Position numbers and translations under genes: made by a program | In this document: one piece after another, positions 1 to 13,114 of the stretch | Numbering within the stretch: position 1 is the first letter of the stretch | Layout: each line of letters opens with the position of its first letter | From: Sciurus carolinensis | Taxonomy: Eukaryota > Chordata > Mammalia > Rodentia > Sciuridae | Reading direction: 5' to 3' | DNA: 64,000 bases | Assembly (NCBI RefSeq): GCF_902686445.1 | Contig: NC_062223.1 | Span: 40,518,998 to 40,582,997, forward strand | Notes under the pieces: generated by a model | What the model saw: only the letters and a program-made list of their open reading frames with translations | Database searches by the model: none | Told to the model about the DNA's origin: nothing

Positions 1-180
1 CTGTTGGAGTAAAGGTAGTTTGCATCTGCAGAAGACAGATATTATCCCCTCAGTAGTTGCATGCCACATGTCAGATTACTCAATGAACATGTCTAAATAT
101 TTTTAAATGAGAGAAAAAAGAATAAAAAGAGAGACTATTGGTGTAGTGGGTGATGAAGATCTCAAGTTTGGGAATTATAT

Positions 181-350
181 AATCCAGATACAATCCTGAC
201 TCCAATCATAGTTGACATATGCAGATGAGTCATTTACTGAATTTCTCTATGCCTCAGTTTCTTCATTATGAAAATAATAATCCAATTGTCATGAGTATTG
301 TTATGAGAATTATGTATAGTGTAAAACAATGATTGCAAAGACTGTCTCAT
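181..350 (+). mobile_element. MIR SINE fragment
   Basis: Diverged tRNA-derived MIR. The core is recognisable as 'cctcagtttcttcatta' followed by an AT-rich 'aaaataataat' and a decayed 'gagaattatg' segment, the usual order of the MIR central and 3' parts. Ends are eroded and approximate. This is an old eutherian relic with no expected activity. Confidence 0.6.
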
Positions 351-1095
351 AGTCAATAGTCAATACATTATTCTGACATCATTACCCTTTAGAGAATGTT
401 GTAAAGACCATATGAGATGCATAAAGTACTTTGAACAGAGACTGGCGCACAAAGAGTTCAAAAATATTAGCTATTATTGCCACCTCCTCTTCTATATCCC
501 CATTCAAGGTTTAAATGACTTTTACGAAGAGTCATACAGGTTCACACTCAACAACTCTATTTATTAGAAATTTCATTCCTGTTATTACTTCTTGTATTAG
601 TTTTTGAAATCTGGCCTTTTTCTCATTTTTAAATATCCTTGTTCTCAAATCTAAGAATTTTTTAAAGAGAAACAACAATATCTTCGGCAAGTTGAAGATG
701 ACAGCTTATTTTTTATTAGATTTCAATACCAAGTATGTGCATCATTTTATACACCAGTATGTGTACCCTCTGAAAACCCCCAAAGAATTGAAATAACAGA
801 TTTCCCAAGTAAGCAAAAGAACATACTAAACTACTCCAATAGGCTGCAACATAACATAGATATCATTTGGCTTTAGGAAAATGAAACATTTTCTCTTATT
901 TTGCTATATTTACAGTACAGGAATATTTCTTGTGTAAAATAAATTAGAAATTTTTATACAGTCTCATTCTTTATAAGGACCATATTTTTAAAAGGATATC
1001 AACTTAATTTTACTTCCAACATCCATATCTTCCCTTACAATGAATGAGTTGAAATAAAACAGAATGAATCTGAACGTTTACCCCTTATCTCTCAG
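351..1095. other. Unassigned AT-rich sequence
   Basis: No recognisable gene, RNA or repeat. Only short chance reading frames, with stops in all frames. Confidence 0.5.
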
Positions 1096-1099
1096 ATGA

Positions 1100-1340
1100 G
1101 TCTTCATATTTTATTATTTTATTTTATTATTTCTTTGGTACCAAGGATTGAACCCAAGGGTGCTCCACCACTGAGCTACACACACCTCAGTTCTTTTTAT
1201 TATTTTTTTATTTTGAGACAGGGTCTGGCTAAGTTGCTTAGGGCCTTGTTAAATTGCTGAGGCTGGCTTTGAACTTGCAATCCTTCTGCCTTAGCATCCT
1301 AAATTGTTGGGATAACAGGTGTACACTACCACACTCAGCT
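1100..1340 (-). mobile_element. B1-dID dimeric SINE
   Basis: Read on the minus strand this is a B1-like left half (complement of 'ttgggataacaggtgtacac') joined by an A-rich linker to an ID-like right half (complement of 'gaacccaagggtgctccacc'). On the plus strand it starts with a T-rich block, the complement of the poly-A tail. The 'gagacagggtct' linker joins the halves. About 240 bp, near full length and moderately diverged. This dimer type is a marker of squirrel-lineage rodents. Confidence 0.88.
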
Positions 1341-1344
1341 CATG

Positions 1345-3232
1345 TTTTATTTTTTACAGTTAAAATTTCAGCATTTTCAACAAATTTTAAAAGATTATTT
1401 TAAATCTAATTCAATTAGCTTCATATATCTATATTTTTCTATTCATATATTTCTATGATAAAAGATTAAGGGAATTTCCTTTTGGTGTGCAGTGGGGATT
1501 CAATGCTGAATAATTATATCATAGATAAATAATTTGCTGTAGGTAAAAACTTATGTTGGATTTCAGCTCATGGTTCCATCAGACAACTTCTTCCTATCAT
1601 GATACTTTCTTCAATTTTCAAACTATCCTTATCCTTATCCTATTTATTTTTCCAACTAACTCTGAGCATTGGAAGAGTCATGATATTGGTGATAGTATTC
1701 TTGGCAATGTTTAATTTTACTTCTATTAGAAATCATATGAGGACAGTGGGAATAGAATTATTTAGTATATTTTCAGATAAAAATTTTACATGCTTTTTTT
1801 ATAAAAAAATATTGTGTCTCATTCAACAATAATGGCATTGGCATGGGAATGGGTCAGAAGCATTCCATATTCCATGTGTACACAACACGAAGGTGTAGTT
1901 ACTAAAAATTGTCTGATGTGAAACACACACTTCTCACTCTGCCTGAAGCCACGTGCAGTGAGGAGCCCAGGTAGTTACTTTCAGGGGTAACACTCCACCC
2001 CACCTACCCACCACTCGACTCAGTCACTGCCAGTTTCACTCTGTGCAACAGAAAGTGATCAAGACACTCTTAACATTCCACCTTGTTTGACTAAACTTCA
2101 CACAGATTTCTTCCTGAGTGGTCCCCTGAACTTGACTTTCTGACAGCATTTTACTTTGGAAAACTTGGAATAGTAAATTCTTTCTCTGCTCCTTTGAAAT
2201 ATAAATCTTCTTCTAGTCCCTGGCTAGTTTAACTGTCAAGAAATATCTTTCTCAAGATCCTGGAAATATGATCCTTGAAATGTAATCTCCAGGAAAGTTA
2301 GTATCCATATTTCCCAGTCTTTGTGGGAGTTTAGGAAGGAGCCTAACTCTCAGGAAGAGTCGATTAGCAAAATATGATGCCTTATCATATCGATCAAACT
2401 TCCCATTAAAGTCCTTCAGTACTTTCCAACTAGCTCATCTCAGTGTTTAAAAACTCTTACGTTGTTTCAGAGGAGTTGAGTTCAGGCTTTCCTCTCTTAC
2501 AACAATTTTGAATAAAGCCTTCCTGGCTTGTTTAATTCCATGTGGTATAATTTTTTTCTTGGACAAAAGCAATAAACTCTCATGTCACTTTGGTTATGGT
2601 TATGCCTGCAAACACTTTTGAGAACAGCATTAGTCTCCAGAAGTTTCATCAGTCCATATTAAAAGAGCTTATTTAGATAATGGGTTAGTGTGAACAAATT
2701 TATAGGGATCTTCATGGTCTTATAAGATGCCTTAAAACTACTTGCAGCCATTAGTCCAAAATTCTCACTGATATCTCATGGGACTAGGTGTATAACCTTT
2801 CTAAAAATTTAATTTTATTCTTCTATGAACCTCTCTTTAAGCTGCAATTATTTCTGAATGTATTTCAACTTCATCAGCACAATTTCCGTGATCAAATATA
2901 TTTGAGAAAATGCAGGTTAAATAAAGCTGAATGGGTTTTATTGTATTATTCTAGAACTTCTCATAATATAACATTGAACACTATAAATCTATTAACTAAG
3001 GATATAATTTGAAAAATACTTTTAAAGCATATTTGTCTAGAGTATTGTTCTGGCCTGAGGTTGCTCAGAATAAATATTGGAACATGTTGATCGATAACAT
3101 TGAACATTGTTTCTCAAATCACACTACTTATCAAAATAGCCTGGCAGCACTTTTTGTTTTGATGGACTCTTTGCAACACAAACATAAGAGAAACATAGGA
3201 AAAATCTCTCCTCCCTGTCTCTCTCATCTATT
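1345..3232. other. Unassigned AT-rich sequence
   Basis: No gene or repeat family identified. Moderate-complexity sequence; small reading frames such as the 77-codon one at 1599-1832 show no domain, signal or conserved motif that I recognise and look like chance. Confidence 0.5.
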
Positions 3233-3257
3233 TTGTGTGTGTGTGTGTGTGTGTGTT
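3233..3257. repeat. (TG)n microsatellite
   Basis: About 12 uninterrupted TG units between 'cattattt' type sequence and 'tttaaatttccc'. A likely length-polymorphic dinucleotide repeat. Confidence 0.95.
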
Positions 3258-3259
3258 TT

Positions 3260-6200
3260 AAATTTCCCATATGCTTTTGTTGAAGTTAATATGTAATGTT
3301 GCAACATTCTCCATTATAATGTTTTATGACTTTGATTCTATCTTTGGAAATTTCTCATGTTACACTTCCATTTTCAAAATATTTTATTACTACTTCAGTA
3401 TTCATATCTTATAAGTTGGAAATTACTTTAAGAATCCCTTCCTAATATCCCTTTGAAGGGATTGCTCAAATCCAATCTTCTACATTCTTTTCTTTCTTCT
3501 CAAAGGTGGACACGGTATCTTGAAATATTCCCTAGAAATCTGCTTCATTGTGGTTATTGATGCTGACATATTACTATCTGTTCCTAGATTTGTTCAAACA
3601 GCTTTATAATAATTTGAACATATTATTCATATTAAAATGGAACTGAATCATCTCCAATCACTCTCTCATTTTCCTTGATTGCACAAAGATATGTTGCACA
3701 TTTAGTAGCCACTTCTTGCCTAGAACCTAATACACTGGATAAAGCCAGAAAATCATCAAATCTATGTGGCTCAAAGAAGACAACTATATCTATACTGCTC
3801 TGAGTCACCCATATCTATCTAATCTATACCTACATCTAAAAAATTCCATGAGTATTATGTATACAAATGAAGTGGGCATTAAAGTTAGTTTAAAAATATG
3901 ACAGACATTGAAAAAGTTTCATATGTGACTGCAAATCTTTCTTATTTTGCTAAAAAAAAAAATACACTTAAAGAACTTTTTAATACACATTCACACCTAT
4001 TTACACCCCTCATGATAATAAGTGATATTTTGATAATGTGCATGAGGACAATTTCAGGTGACTACACTACCATTTGGGTTTTTTTTCTTTCATGCAAATC
4101 TCTTTATCTAATTGTTTATCTTCTTAGGCCTGTGCATAAGCTTGTGACAGAGCAAATGGTCTTGAACTCTGAAATTTAGTAAAATATATATAAATATTAT
4201 CAGATATTATTTTTATTGTTCTCACTGATACTATTATTGTTAAGATGTATATATACTATTCATAACTTTCTCAGTGTCTACATCAATAAATAAAGCAAAT
4301 GATATAATTAAATAAATCCTACAAAGGAGGATTAAACGTCCCAAGATTAAAAAGAGTTATAGTTTATCACTGTATGACCAAATCTACAGGTAAATACAGG
4401 ATATTAAAGAATTTTTAACAGTGCCTAACAGTGAATAGGGGAAAGAAAAACCATATTGCCTGTGGCAAGTTTGACATCACATTATTCAACTCTAAAGTCT
4501 TTTTAATATCCCTTGCCCTTTAAACTCATTCCAAAGTCATTTTAATATCCCTTGTTAATATACCTCTTTTAAGCCTCTCTCAACTCATTCACTCAGTCAC
4601 CAATGGAGTAGGTGACATAGATGCTGACCTCATTATGCAGATAGATCTGATATACAGGGAGCTTGGACCATTGGCTTCGCGTAGAAGGCATCTTTAATAG
4701 GGATTCTTTTTCTGCTAAATCTTAAGTGCAAATTAACTACCAAACTCTGCTGCATAATCTCTCCAAATGCTAGAATCTGGAAGAAATTTGACTTAAGATT
4801 TCCTCTAATTCCATTCTTCTCTGAAATATAATTCACCATCCATTTGCATTACATTTCTGAATTTTTTTTTAAACACGATTGATCTATTGAACTTTCTAAC
4901 CCCATTCACAACACTATTGCTTTTTCATCATGAAGCACCACTGGCCATTTGTCTGTTTCTCAAATATACCAAACTGTTGGTTTCTCAGGACTTAGCACTG
5001 GTGGTAATTCCAACCAGAGGCCCTACCACCAGCCTTTTGTGACCACACTAAATACAATTTAATTATAGGTTTATTATTTAAAAATATCCTCCCTCCATTT
5101 TCCCAAATGGCAAGACTATTATCATCTTCTTTGACTGGCCCACAATATCCACAAAGATAGAGAAAAATGTGAGTTATAAATAAATATTTAATCCTGCACT
5201 TGGTAACTAGAGAAGGGAATAGGTGTTACCAAAGAGAAAAACCAACCAAAACGAGTCAGCCAGGAGAGACTCCTGAGCACTTAGATAAAGCTCTAAGGAG
5301 CAGATCTTAAAAATAATTTCAGTTACAGATGGCATATAAAATCTTGATTTGGAAATGAGCATAATACAGAGAGAAAGAATATAAAGAAGGACTAAAAGAG
5401 GAACATTTTCTTCCATGATTTTCTAGAACAGAACTGCAATAAAGAGAATGTGCTCCTTGTGGATATCCGTCATTTTTTAAACATTTTTCAATTTAACATA
5501 ATTGGTTACCTTTTGCACTGAAATGGTATGAAATATAATTTCCTAATCAGATCCCTGAAATGATCTGTAAATACTGATATTATGTATATTTTCTAACATA
5601 TGATCCACTATTTGTAAAATTTTTAAAAGTGCTCATTACCCTAAAGAACCATTGATTCAAAGCATGTTTGTTATACTCATATAGCTAATAAAAATTTAAA
5701 GCATTTTCTACAGTCATATCTGATTATGAATTTATAACTCTGCATGCATAGTTAACTGTAATTTTCAAGGGAAAAGAAAATTATGAAACAAACAATATGA
5801 AAGATGACTTACTTATGGACAGAAGGTAGTTTGTGGCTAAATTAAACTCAAAATTCCAATCTAAAATTATTTCTACTATATTGTATTTTCATTCATCATG
5901 AGGGATTGAAATAGCTTTAGAGTACATGATGCTATGATTGAATATTTGCATTTTCATACTAGTAGAGAACAAATCAGCTAAAATTCTCTCTTCAGAGTGA
6001 AGCCATAGCCATGTGGCAGTCTGTCGTGATAACAGAGCCTGGTAATTTGGAACATTTAGAATGCTTTTCATAATAACTCTTCTTTAGTTAGCTTTAGATA
6101 AGAATGTGCCTCTTAGTTTTAAAAATTAATTTCACATGGAATAACCATTTCTTGACTAGCATCTTGAATACATCAAAGAGTGGTTGGAAAACCTACCTGC

Positions 6201-8040
6201 AAGGATCTCTTTGTCCACTGTTGATAATTTAAGCCAAATCCTTTCCTGAAGACAAGGTGTATGGGGCGGGGAGGGGGGGGCATTTGGAACAGTAGACTTG
6301 TAGTCTCAGATTGTATTTCTTCCTCTTGTTCCCAACATTTTTATTTTTGCTTTATAAACCCCCTTGTAATGAAGCAAATTGATACTGTATAGTAATAATT
6401 TCATAATTAATGAAAATATAAATGTGACTTTAAGCTTCATAGCATGCACAGTAATGATTTTCATTCTAGTCCCAAATCACAATACTAGATCTAACAGCCT
6501 TTTACAAGACAACACTCCAACTGAGCCCATCCAAAAGTAATAGGATAGGTATGAGAACTTCAAAACAAACTAAATCCTTAATTTTAGATAACATAATATT
6601 AGTTAAAAATAGTAGACTTATTCATTAAAATACTACAGTTGGTGTAATAGGAACCATTTCAAGAGGATAAATTAGTGGTTAAACTGCGGATTGATCATTT
6701 ACATTGATCACATTAGTCAAAGGTTAATGTGACCATCAGATATGATCCAAGCATAAGGAAGAAAGGTGGTTTGAAGAGAAATTTAATTGAATGATAGAAT
6801 GGGTGTAAAGCAAACATTTTCCATTAAGATTGAAAATCAAAGATGATAAAAGAATCTGTTGAGACAATCAGAGATAAAATCAACTAAGACTTGTTATGGA
6901 CTGTGGTTTGCCCCACCTGCTCATATCTCAAATTCCCAAACACATGTCTCAGGAGGAGATGAGATCCAGGAGTACCTGTCAGGAAGAAGAGATGGCTCAG
7001 ATATTAGAAGCACTCATTTTAGACAGAAGAGTCAGATGTCAAACAAACATACTTTTGAAAAGATATCTTCAGAAAAACGTGATAATAATGATCATGAAGG
7101 TTTACCAAGGATCTTAAAAACCTGCAGATGATGGGCTAATTGAGCTATACTCATCAGATCAATCCATGCTCACAATAGTCCGGTTAGATTGGTATAGACA
7201 TTACATACATTTTCCAGATTAAAATAAATAGACAGATGTATGAATAAAACTTGACTCCTTCATAAATTTAGAAAATGACAAAACAAGAATACCAAACTGG
7301 GTCTTTTACAGTTCCAGAGTTTGGGATTTTAAATTTAGTACCATAAAAATAAATTTATTTTGAGTATTGCCAAAGTCTATGAAAAATACAGTGTTTTGAG
7401 AAAAAAAAGTTCATAAACCTTAATTATAATGTACAATACAAGGCACTTTCTAAAACTAAATATATGATTCGAAAATTGGTTCTTTTGGGTTTTCAAACTT
7501 TTATTACTTTTTACCCAATAACATAAGTAAAGCAGGTTTATTGTTATAGCAGATCACAGGAAAATCCTCTTTTGACAATAAATCTTTCCTGTAATCCCAA
7601 ATCATTGAAAATAGTATTAACTGATTATTCGATATTTCTCTTAAGTTCCAGAAGTAAATATACTTCTGGAGTAAAGTTCTTTATATTTTGGAAAAGTGAA
7701 GTAGTGAAATGTCATAATTTATGAAATTCCTGTGTGGACTGGGATACTCCCCATTATCCAACAGTGATGTTTTTTCAGCAATCTATGCGAATATACGCCA
7801 TAAAGGAAATAAATAATGACTTCAAACCATCTCTTGTAAGTTCAAATCAAGATTTCCTGCCAAAGAAGTTAAAAACTGGTTTAAATTTTGTCTCTAAATA
7901 CATAATGGGGGAAAAATCCATTGTTTTTGAGTATTTCCAAATTATTGATAAGAGATTATGAACCTGAGTATTTATTTTTTTCTGCAAGTTGAACTTTTTA
8001 CTTAATTATCTTTCTTAGTTACCTTCCTTTTTTATTTTTT
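3260..8040. other. Long unassigned AT-rich stretch
   Basis: Nearly 4.8 kb with no recognisable gene or clear repeat. It includes a short G-run (about 6264-6281) and several 60-90 codon chance frames. Part of 6890-6930 faintly resembles the start of a MaLR LTR ('tgttatggactg'), but not enough to call. It may hold very old repeats below eye detection. Confidence 0.45.
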
Positions 8041-8069
8041 TATTTTTTGGTGCTTGTGTGATAGCCACA

Positions 8070-8165
8070 TAATTTATTTTAATTGCAGCATATTATTCCA
8101 TTTTATGGATGTACCATAGTTTATTGCTGCTCATAAAAATTAATTTTGGCTATTTGTCAAACTAA
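8070..8165 (-). mobile_element. Possible old L1 3' region fragment
   Basis: The plus-strand order 'attattccattttatgg ... gtaccatagttt' resembles the complement of the L1 ORF2 end/3' UTR junction seen in the young copies here ('tattccattgtat...accacagtttc'). Short and diverged. Confidence 0.3.
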
Positions 8166-8374
8166 TTTTGAGCTCTTTCATCTTTCATATGGATTTCATC
8201 ACCACTCATAATCTGCATGGCCCATCATTCAACTTATTTTTATTATGCAACTTTCCCGGACATGTTTCTTGTATAATAATTCAAAATTAATATTCACCCT
8301 GAAATGTTCTACATGGGTTCATGTCTTTGTGGACATAATGAATGTCATTTTCTGAAGGAGGATACTGTACTGTA

Positions 8375-8530
8375 ACAAACTTGAAAACAGGAGATCTTGC
8401 ATTCTAACTGATTTTCTCTGAAATGGGTCTGTGGCTTTGGGCAACTTATCAGGCTAATCGGGAATAAATGATTTTGTGGTTAAAAATGGAAGGGGTTGAA
8501 ATAAGTGTTTGCTAAAATTCTATGACTATA
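8375..8530 (+). mobile_element. MIR-family SINE fragment
   Basis: Diverged MIR order: 'gtctgtggctttgggcaactt', a decayed 'cctcag' region, then 'ggttgaaataag' and 'taaaattctatgac', as at the 3' end of MIR3/MIRb-type copies. Old relic. Confidence 0.5.
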
Positions 8531-9330
8531 TAATGAAGTACTCTAAATTAAATGTATTCAGAACACAGAACACAGAAAATGATTCTGTGTCTGTGAGGTA
8601 TCTTGGGATAAACGGAAAACAAGTTTGACAGCTCTGGCTGCCTGGGACCTTCCTTGGCACCCTACAAACTGAGATCAACATTGTTGCTATAATGCTTGAA
8701 AAGCTTTGCTATAAAGTATTGATGAAATCTCTTTGGCTGCTATGCAAGTGACTTCATTATTGGAGCTCAGCTGAAGCCTTAGAGAATCAAAAGGCTTTTA
8801 ACTTCCATAGGAGTATGTGATATTTCAAGAATGATTTTGCTTTCAAGGTGGGGCGTTTAGACTTGCACTAGGTAGACCAGAAGTTCATGGTGGTTCCACA
8901 GAGTCATTTGCTATCTGGGCCTTTACTGTCTTGTTGCTCTCACATTCTCAGATATAGCTTTACCAAGCTTCCTAAGATATTCCAGTTTCCTTTATCTTGC
9001 CCAGATTTCAGGAAGCGGGAGGCATAATATGGGGAAAGATCAGCTCTATCTCCTCAAAGAACTCATTGAAGAATTTACACCTGAAATATGGGCCTGAAAT
9101 TTGACCATACTTGAAAAGGAAGACCTAGCAGTGCATTGTTTATTCCAAATATCCATGTACCAATTAAAGTTTGTGGGTTCAATTATTAAGGAAAATTCAG
9201 AGAGCATAGAATACAGAACATATAAACATCTTGTATTGTGAGCATAATTAATACCTGGGTCCCTTCCTTCAAATCCCCCCACTTCCTTCCTTCCTTTATT
9301 TCTTCTCTTTCTTTCATCTCCCCACCCCCA
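8531..9330. other. Unassigned higher-complexity sequence
   Basis: Not assigned to a repeat. Around 8590-8960 base composition is more even than in the flanks and no retroelement motif is visible, so it is a reasonable place to look for conserved noncoding sequence. 9270-9330 is a pyrimidine-rich 'cttccttcc' tract. Confidence 0.4.
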
Positions 9331-9332
9331 AG

Positions 9333-9408
9333 TGATCGTGCCTTGCTGAGTTCCTGTCTCAGGCTTGTAGGTCGCTGGGACTACAGGCATGCACCTCAGT
9401 GCCTGACT
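9333..9408 (-). mobile_element. B1-like SINE fragment
   Basis: The complement of the 5' end of a B1/7SL monomer: 'gtgatcgtgcc ... gctgggactacaggcatgcacc'. The ID half is missing; a pyrimidine tract stands in its place. Confidence 0.55.
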
Positions 9409-9439
9409 AAGATGTACTACTTTCATTATAGAATAAGTC

Positions 9440-9620
9440 AGGAGTTTATGCACTGGACACAGGGGATTTATAGTCAAACCAAGATTCTTGTAGTCAAGTG
9501 CTGAGCAGACTTCATCTAGTCATGTACCTTCTCTGAACTTTGACTGTGTTATATATAAAGTGGATATATTGAGCTAAATACAATTTAAGGTATCTTTCTA
9601 ACTCCAGAATTTTACAATTT
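9440..9620 (+). mobile_element. MIR-family SINE fragment
   Basis: Diverged MIR/MIR3 order: 'accttctctgaactttgact', 'ataaagtggat', then 'tatctttctaactccagaattttac', the typical MIR3 3' part. The ends are approximate. Confidence 0.5.
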
Positions 9621-10828
9621 GGTTACTGTGAAATGGACATACTATAACAGAAGTAAAATACATGTAAATTACTTATTCCTATTATTTTTCCTTTATCTGT
9701 AATTGTAATTTAGCTTACTGAACTTCTTAGGAAAATATTTTTCAAGAAAATTACAGTTTGTTAAAAGGAAAGACATTATTTTGAATTTTCGGTAAAAGGG
9801 ATGGGACTTTTTAATTTTCTACAAGCAATTTTCAATAAATATGCAATTTCTAAAAGTTTTAAGTGTTTTAGAGACAATGTGAAAGAATTAATGCCATGGA
9901 AAGCATTGTCTAAATTTAGCTTTTCAAGATATTATATATATTTTTTATCTCAAATGTGCTATCAAGATAAATTTAAGAGTAGTTATGGAAGAAAACAAAG
10001 TTAAAACCTGTGTTAAAAACAAAGCATTTTATGCTAAATCCAATTGTTTATTGTACTTCTATTTTTTGCTAGGAAGTAGGTATATTAAAATATGTATGTT
10101 TGGGAATAATTTATGCAAATATGCAGGTTAAATATAATTTAAAATGGTATTATTTCAGTGTTGCTAAAGTAAAGATATAGCTAAGAGTTACACCAACAGT
10201 TCAGGGCACTTACCTTCATACTTTCTGTGTTAAAAATGTTTATATCTTTGCTTTTGGGTTACATGAAGTGATAATTAAATAGTATATCTGATTAGCTGCC
10301 AAACTGATTTTTAAGTGAATAATTATTTGTTAAATAGGACATGTTCATGTTTGATCATGAAAATGCTTATTTTGATGAATGTAAAGAGTTACAGGGGTTG
10401 GGGTCACTTCTTCAGCTAGGGAATTCTAGACCTGAATTAGGATATCAAACAGCCAGATGTTCACCAAAATCTATGGAGACTTCAGTCTGCAATATGTTAC
10501 CTTGACATATCTATGTGATGATTCCAAAGTTGAACTTCCCAGCAATTTTTTTGTTGTTGTTATTTTGCTTCTTCTGTCTTCAATATTTCAGATTAATTTT
10601 AAAGTCAGAATTAAAGACTTTCCCAGAGAAAAAAAAGTGCCATAGATGCTTCATTTTGAATTAAATCAGTCTAATTAATATGAAGAAAAATGTTGTTTGA
10701 AGAAATAGTAAGGTTAAGCAACGTGCTCTATGTCACAGTAAGTTTTAGTAACATGATTAAAACAAAGACAGTTTTTTCTAGGGTCATCTTACATCTTATA
10801 CACTAGACTATGACTTACATTTCTCTTT
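9621..10828. other. Unassigned AT-rich sequence
   Basis: No recognisable gene or repeat family. Confidence 0.5.
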
Positions 10829-10915
10829 TTTTCTTTTTCAGTGCTGAGTATCAAACCCATGACTCAGGCATGATAGACAAGCACCATACCACTGAGTTAT
10901 ATAACTGCCTTCTCC
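10829..10915 (-). mobile_element. ID-half SINE fragment
   Basis: Complement of an ID monomer: 'gtgctgagtatcaaaccc', 'aagcaccataccactgagtta', with a T-rich block on its left (poly-A on the element strand). Only the ID part of the dimer is present. Confidence 0.65.
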
Positions 10916-11034
10916 ATTTATCTTAGATATATATTTTTTTCTAGTGGGAAGTTTTATAATTTTCTGACTATATATTTTGTCAAGTTATTTTACTTGGGAA
11001 ATTATTCAGGTTTTAAAAAGCATTTATCTATTTA

Positions 11035-11320
11035 TTAATTTACTTACTTCCATTTATTTGACACAATAATAGCACATATTTATAGACTGTGATAATTCGA
11101 TATATGTATAAAATATGTAAGCACCAAATCTGCATAATTAGCATTTACCACATATTTGTGTTAGAAGCCTTGAACTGTTCTTTTTTAGTTCTTTATAAAT
11201 GTATAATAATTTGTTATGAATATCTGTCACCCTACATGTTATACAATATTTGAAATTATTTCTCCTGTGTAACCTTATTTTGGTACCCACTATCCAACTT
11301 CCATCAACAGAAAAAAATAA
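11035..11320 (-). mobile_element. Old L1M 3' UTR
   Basis: The plus strand shows the complement of a typical ancient L1 3' UTR: 'gcacatatttatagactgtgat', 'taattagcatttaccacat', 'gtcaccctacatgttatac', 'ttggtacccactatccaac'. The 3' end lies to the left. Diverged; no coding capacity. Confidence 0.65.
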
Positions 11321-11330
11321 CAGAATCACC

Positions 11331-11710
11331 TAATCTTAAAAAGAACAAATGATCTGAATAGGAATTACTCAACAGAAATGGGCAAAAAGTCAATGAAAAT
11401 TTGTGCAGGACTACTAATCTCAGAGAAATGCAAATCAAAATCATAATGAGATATCATCTCAACCTCTTAGAATGGTTATAATCAAAAAGATTTTAAAAAA
11501 TAGCAAATCCTGGCAAGAATGCAGAACTATTATAGGCTGTTGGTGAAAATGTAAATTAGTTATGTAACACACTGGAAAACAATATGGAGTTTCCTCAAAA
11601 CACTCAAACTAGAACAATCATATGATCCAGATATCTCATTTCATGGAAATGAAATCAGCATGCTCATGTGTATTCAACATTATTCCCAATATCCAGGATG
11701 CAAAATCAGC
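11331..11710 (+). mobile_element. Old L1M ORF2 C-terminal fragment
   Basis: Degenerate end of L1 ORF2: 'gagaaatgcaaatcaaaatc', 'tcatctcaacctcttagaatgg', 'ggctgttggtgaaaatgtaaatta', 'atatgatccagatatctcattt'. These correspond to the conserved C-terminal block around the Cys-rich motif, also seen in the young L1s here, but with many stops and indels. It lies back to back with the minus-strand 3' UTR on its left. Confidence 0.75.
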
Positions 11711-11999
11711 TAAAGGATCATAAATTACCCAATTTAGTAGATCACAAACATTTAGATTTCACACAGCAGAGAAAATGTTGTTGTTTGTTTTTATGGTTAT
11801 TCGTGCATTGTTTTTAGTGAAGCAATTGTATTGAGATTGTATCAACATTATAATTGTATCAATAAAGTATTTTAAAAGAGTAAAAGAACCTTATAATCAC
11901 TTTCACTATCATTTCATAGCACATAAGTTACTTAAATACTACAACAGTAGCAAATAATACACATCATCTAAGGACTCTTTTTTTTGTCATCCATCTAAT

Positions 12000-12245
12000 T
12001 AGCAGCACATCAAAATGGTAGAATATCACTCAAAATGAACTACGATACATGCTACAATACAGCTGAATCTCAAAAACATCATGCCAAGTGAAACATGCCA
12101 GAAACAGAAGACTACATTTTATATGGCTCTATTTATAGAAATAACCAGAAATTGGCAAACCCACATAGACAAAAATTTGTTTGCTTGTAAGCAAGGGCCT
12201 GGGGTAGGATGAGACTGAGGAGGAATAATTGCTAATTAGTAGATT
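12000..12245 (+). mobile_element. Old L1M 3' region fragment
   Basis: Contains the typical old L1 order 'gaactacgatacatgctac', 'catcatgccaagtgaaa', 'atggctctatttatagaaat', 'aaacccacatagacaaaa' before a G-rich 'gggcctggggtaggatg' segment. Same strand as the L1M pieces on both sides. Confidence 0.6.
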
Positions 12246-12249
12246 TATT

Positions 12250-12480
12250 GTTCTAATTCCTTATTTGGATTGTAATCCCAGATCCTGTTGACTCTTACCA
12301 AGTGACCCTGGAAAAGTCACTTAAATTCCTTGTTACTCAGTTTCCTTATCCATAAAAACTAGGTTGACAACCATGGAGCCTACCGATGAGAGTAAATGAG
12401 TTAATACCAGTACACACTTGGTAAACTGATTATAACAATTTCTGTCACGTGATATGTGCTTCATAAATGTTTGTTAAATA
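12250..12480 (+). mobile_element. MIR SINE
   Basis: Good MIR: 'ccaagtgaccctggaaaagtcac', 'tactcagtttccttatccataaaa', 'gagagtaaatgagttaatac' and a final 'tgcttcataaatgtttgtt'. Nearly complete 3' two-thirds, inserted among L1M fragments. Confidence 0.8.
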
Positions 12481-12499
12481 GTAAAACAGATCTCTGTAT

Positions 12500-13110
12500 A
12501 AAATTTCAAACACACACATTATCCAGCCATTTCATTTCTAGTTTGTATTCAAGAAAAATAAATACATATTTTCTAAGACAGACAAGTGTACTACACAAAT
12601 ACTATTCATAGTTTTCTAGTAAGAGCCCCAAACTGGAAATAACCCAAATATCCACCTGCAGATGAGCAGATAAGTAAATTCTGATATATTAAATTTGTTG
12701 TATTCAATACAATACTATGGAGCAATAAGAAAGAATAAAATACAGATGCATGAAGAAACATGAATGAATCTCAAAATAATTATGCTGGATACAAAGGGCC
12801 AGAGAATAAGAGCACCGTGTGATTCTATCTATGTAAAATCATAAGTACAATCTACCCAAGAGCACCAGCTGGCATTTGGGACAAGCAGCAGAAACAACTT
12901 AGCAGGAAAGTCTAGGTATGGGAGATGTCAGGAAGGGTTTATAAAAGGATGAGAGGGCACTTGAAGATGCTAGATGGATCGTTTTCTTGACCTTGTAATC
13001 ATTTCAAGGAAATACACATATATAATATCTGTACATTATCAAATTATAAACTTTGCGTACATACGATTTACTATATGTTACTAATATCTTAATTAAACTC
13101 TTTCAAGTAA
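12500..13110 (+). mobile_element. Old L1M 3' region
   Basis: Ancient L1 3' part: 'ccaaactggaaataacccaaat', 'actatggagcaataagaaag', 'gatgcatgaagaaacatgaatg', 'attatgctggatacaaagg', then 'ctgtacattatcaaattat'. Same order and strand as the fragments at 11331-12245, so these could be pieces of one insertion, with the MIR and unassigned DNA between them. Confidence 0.7.
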
Positions 13111-13114
13111 TTTG

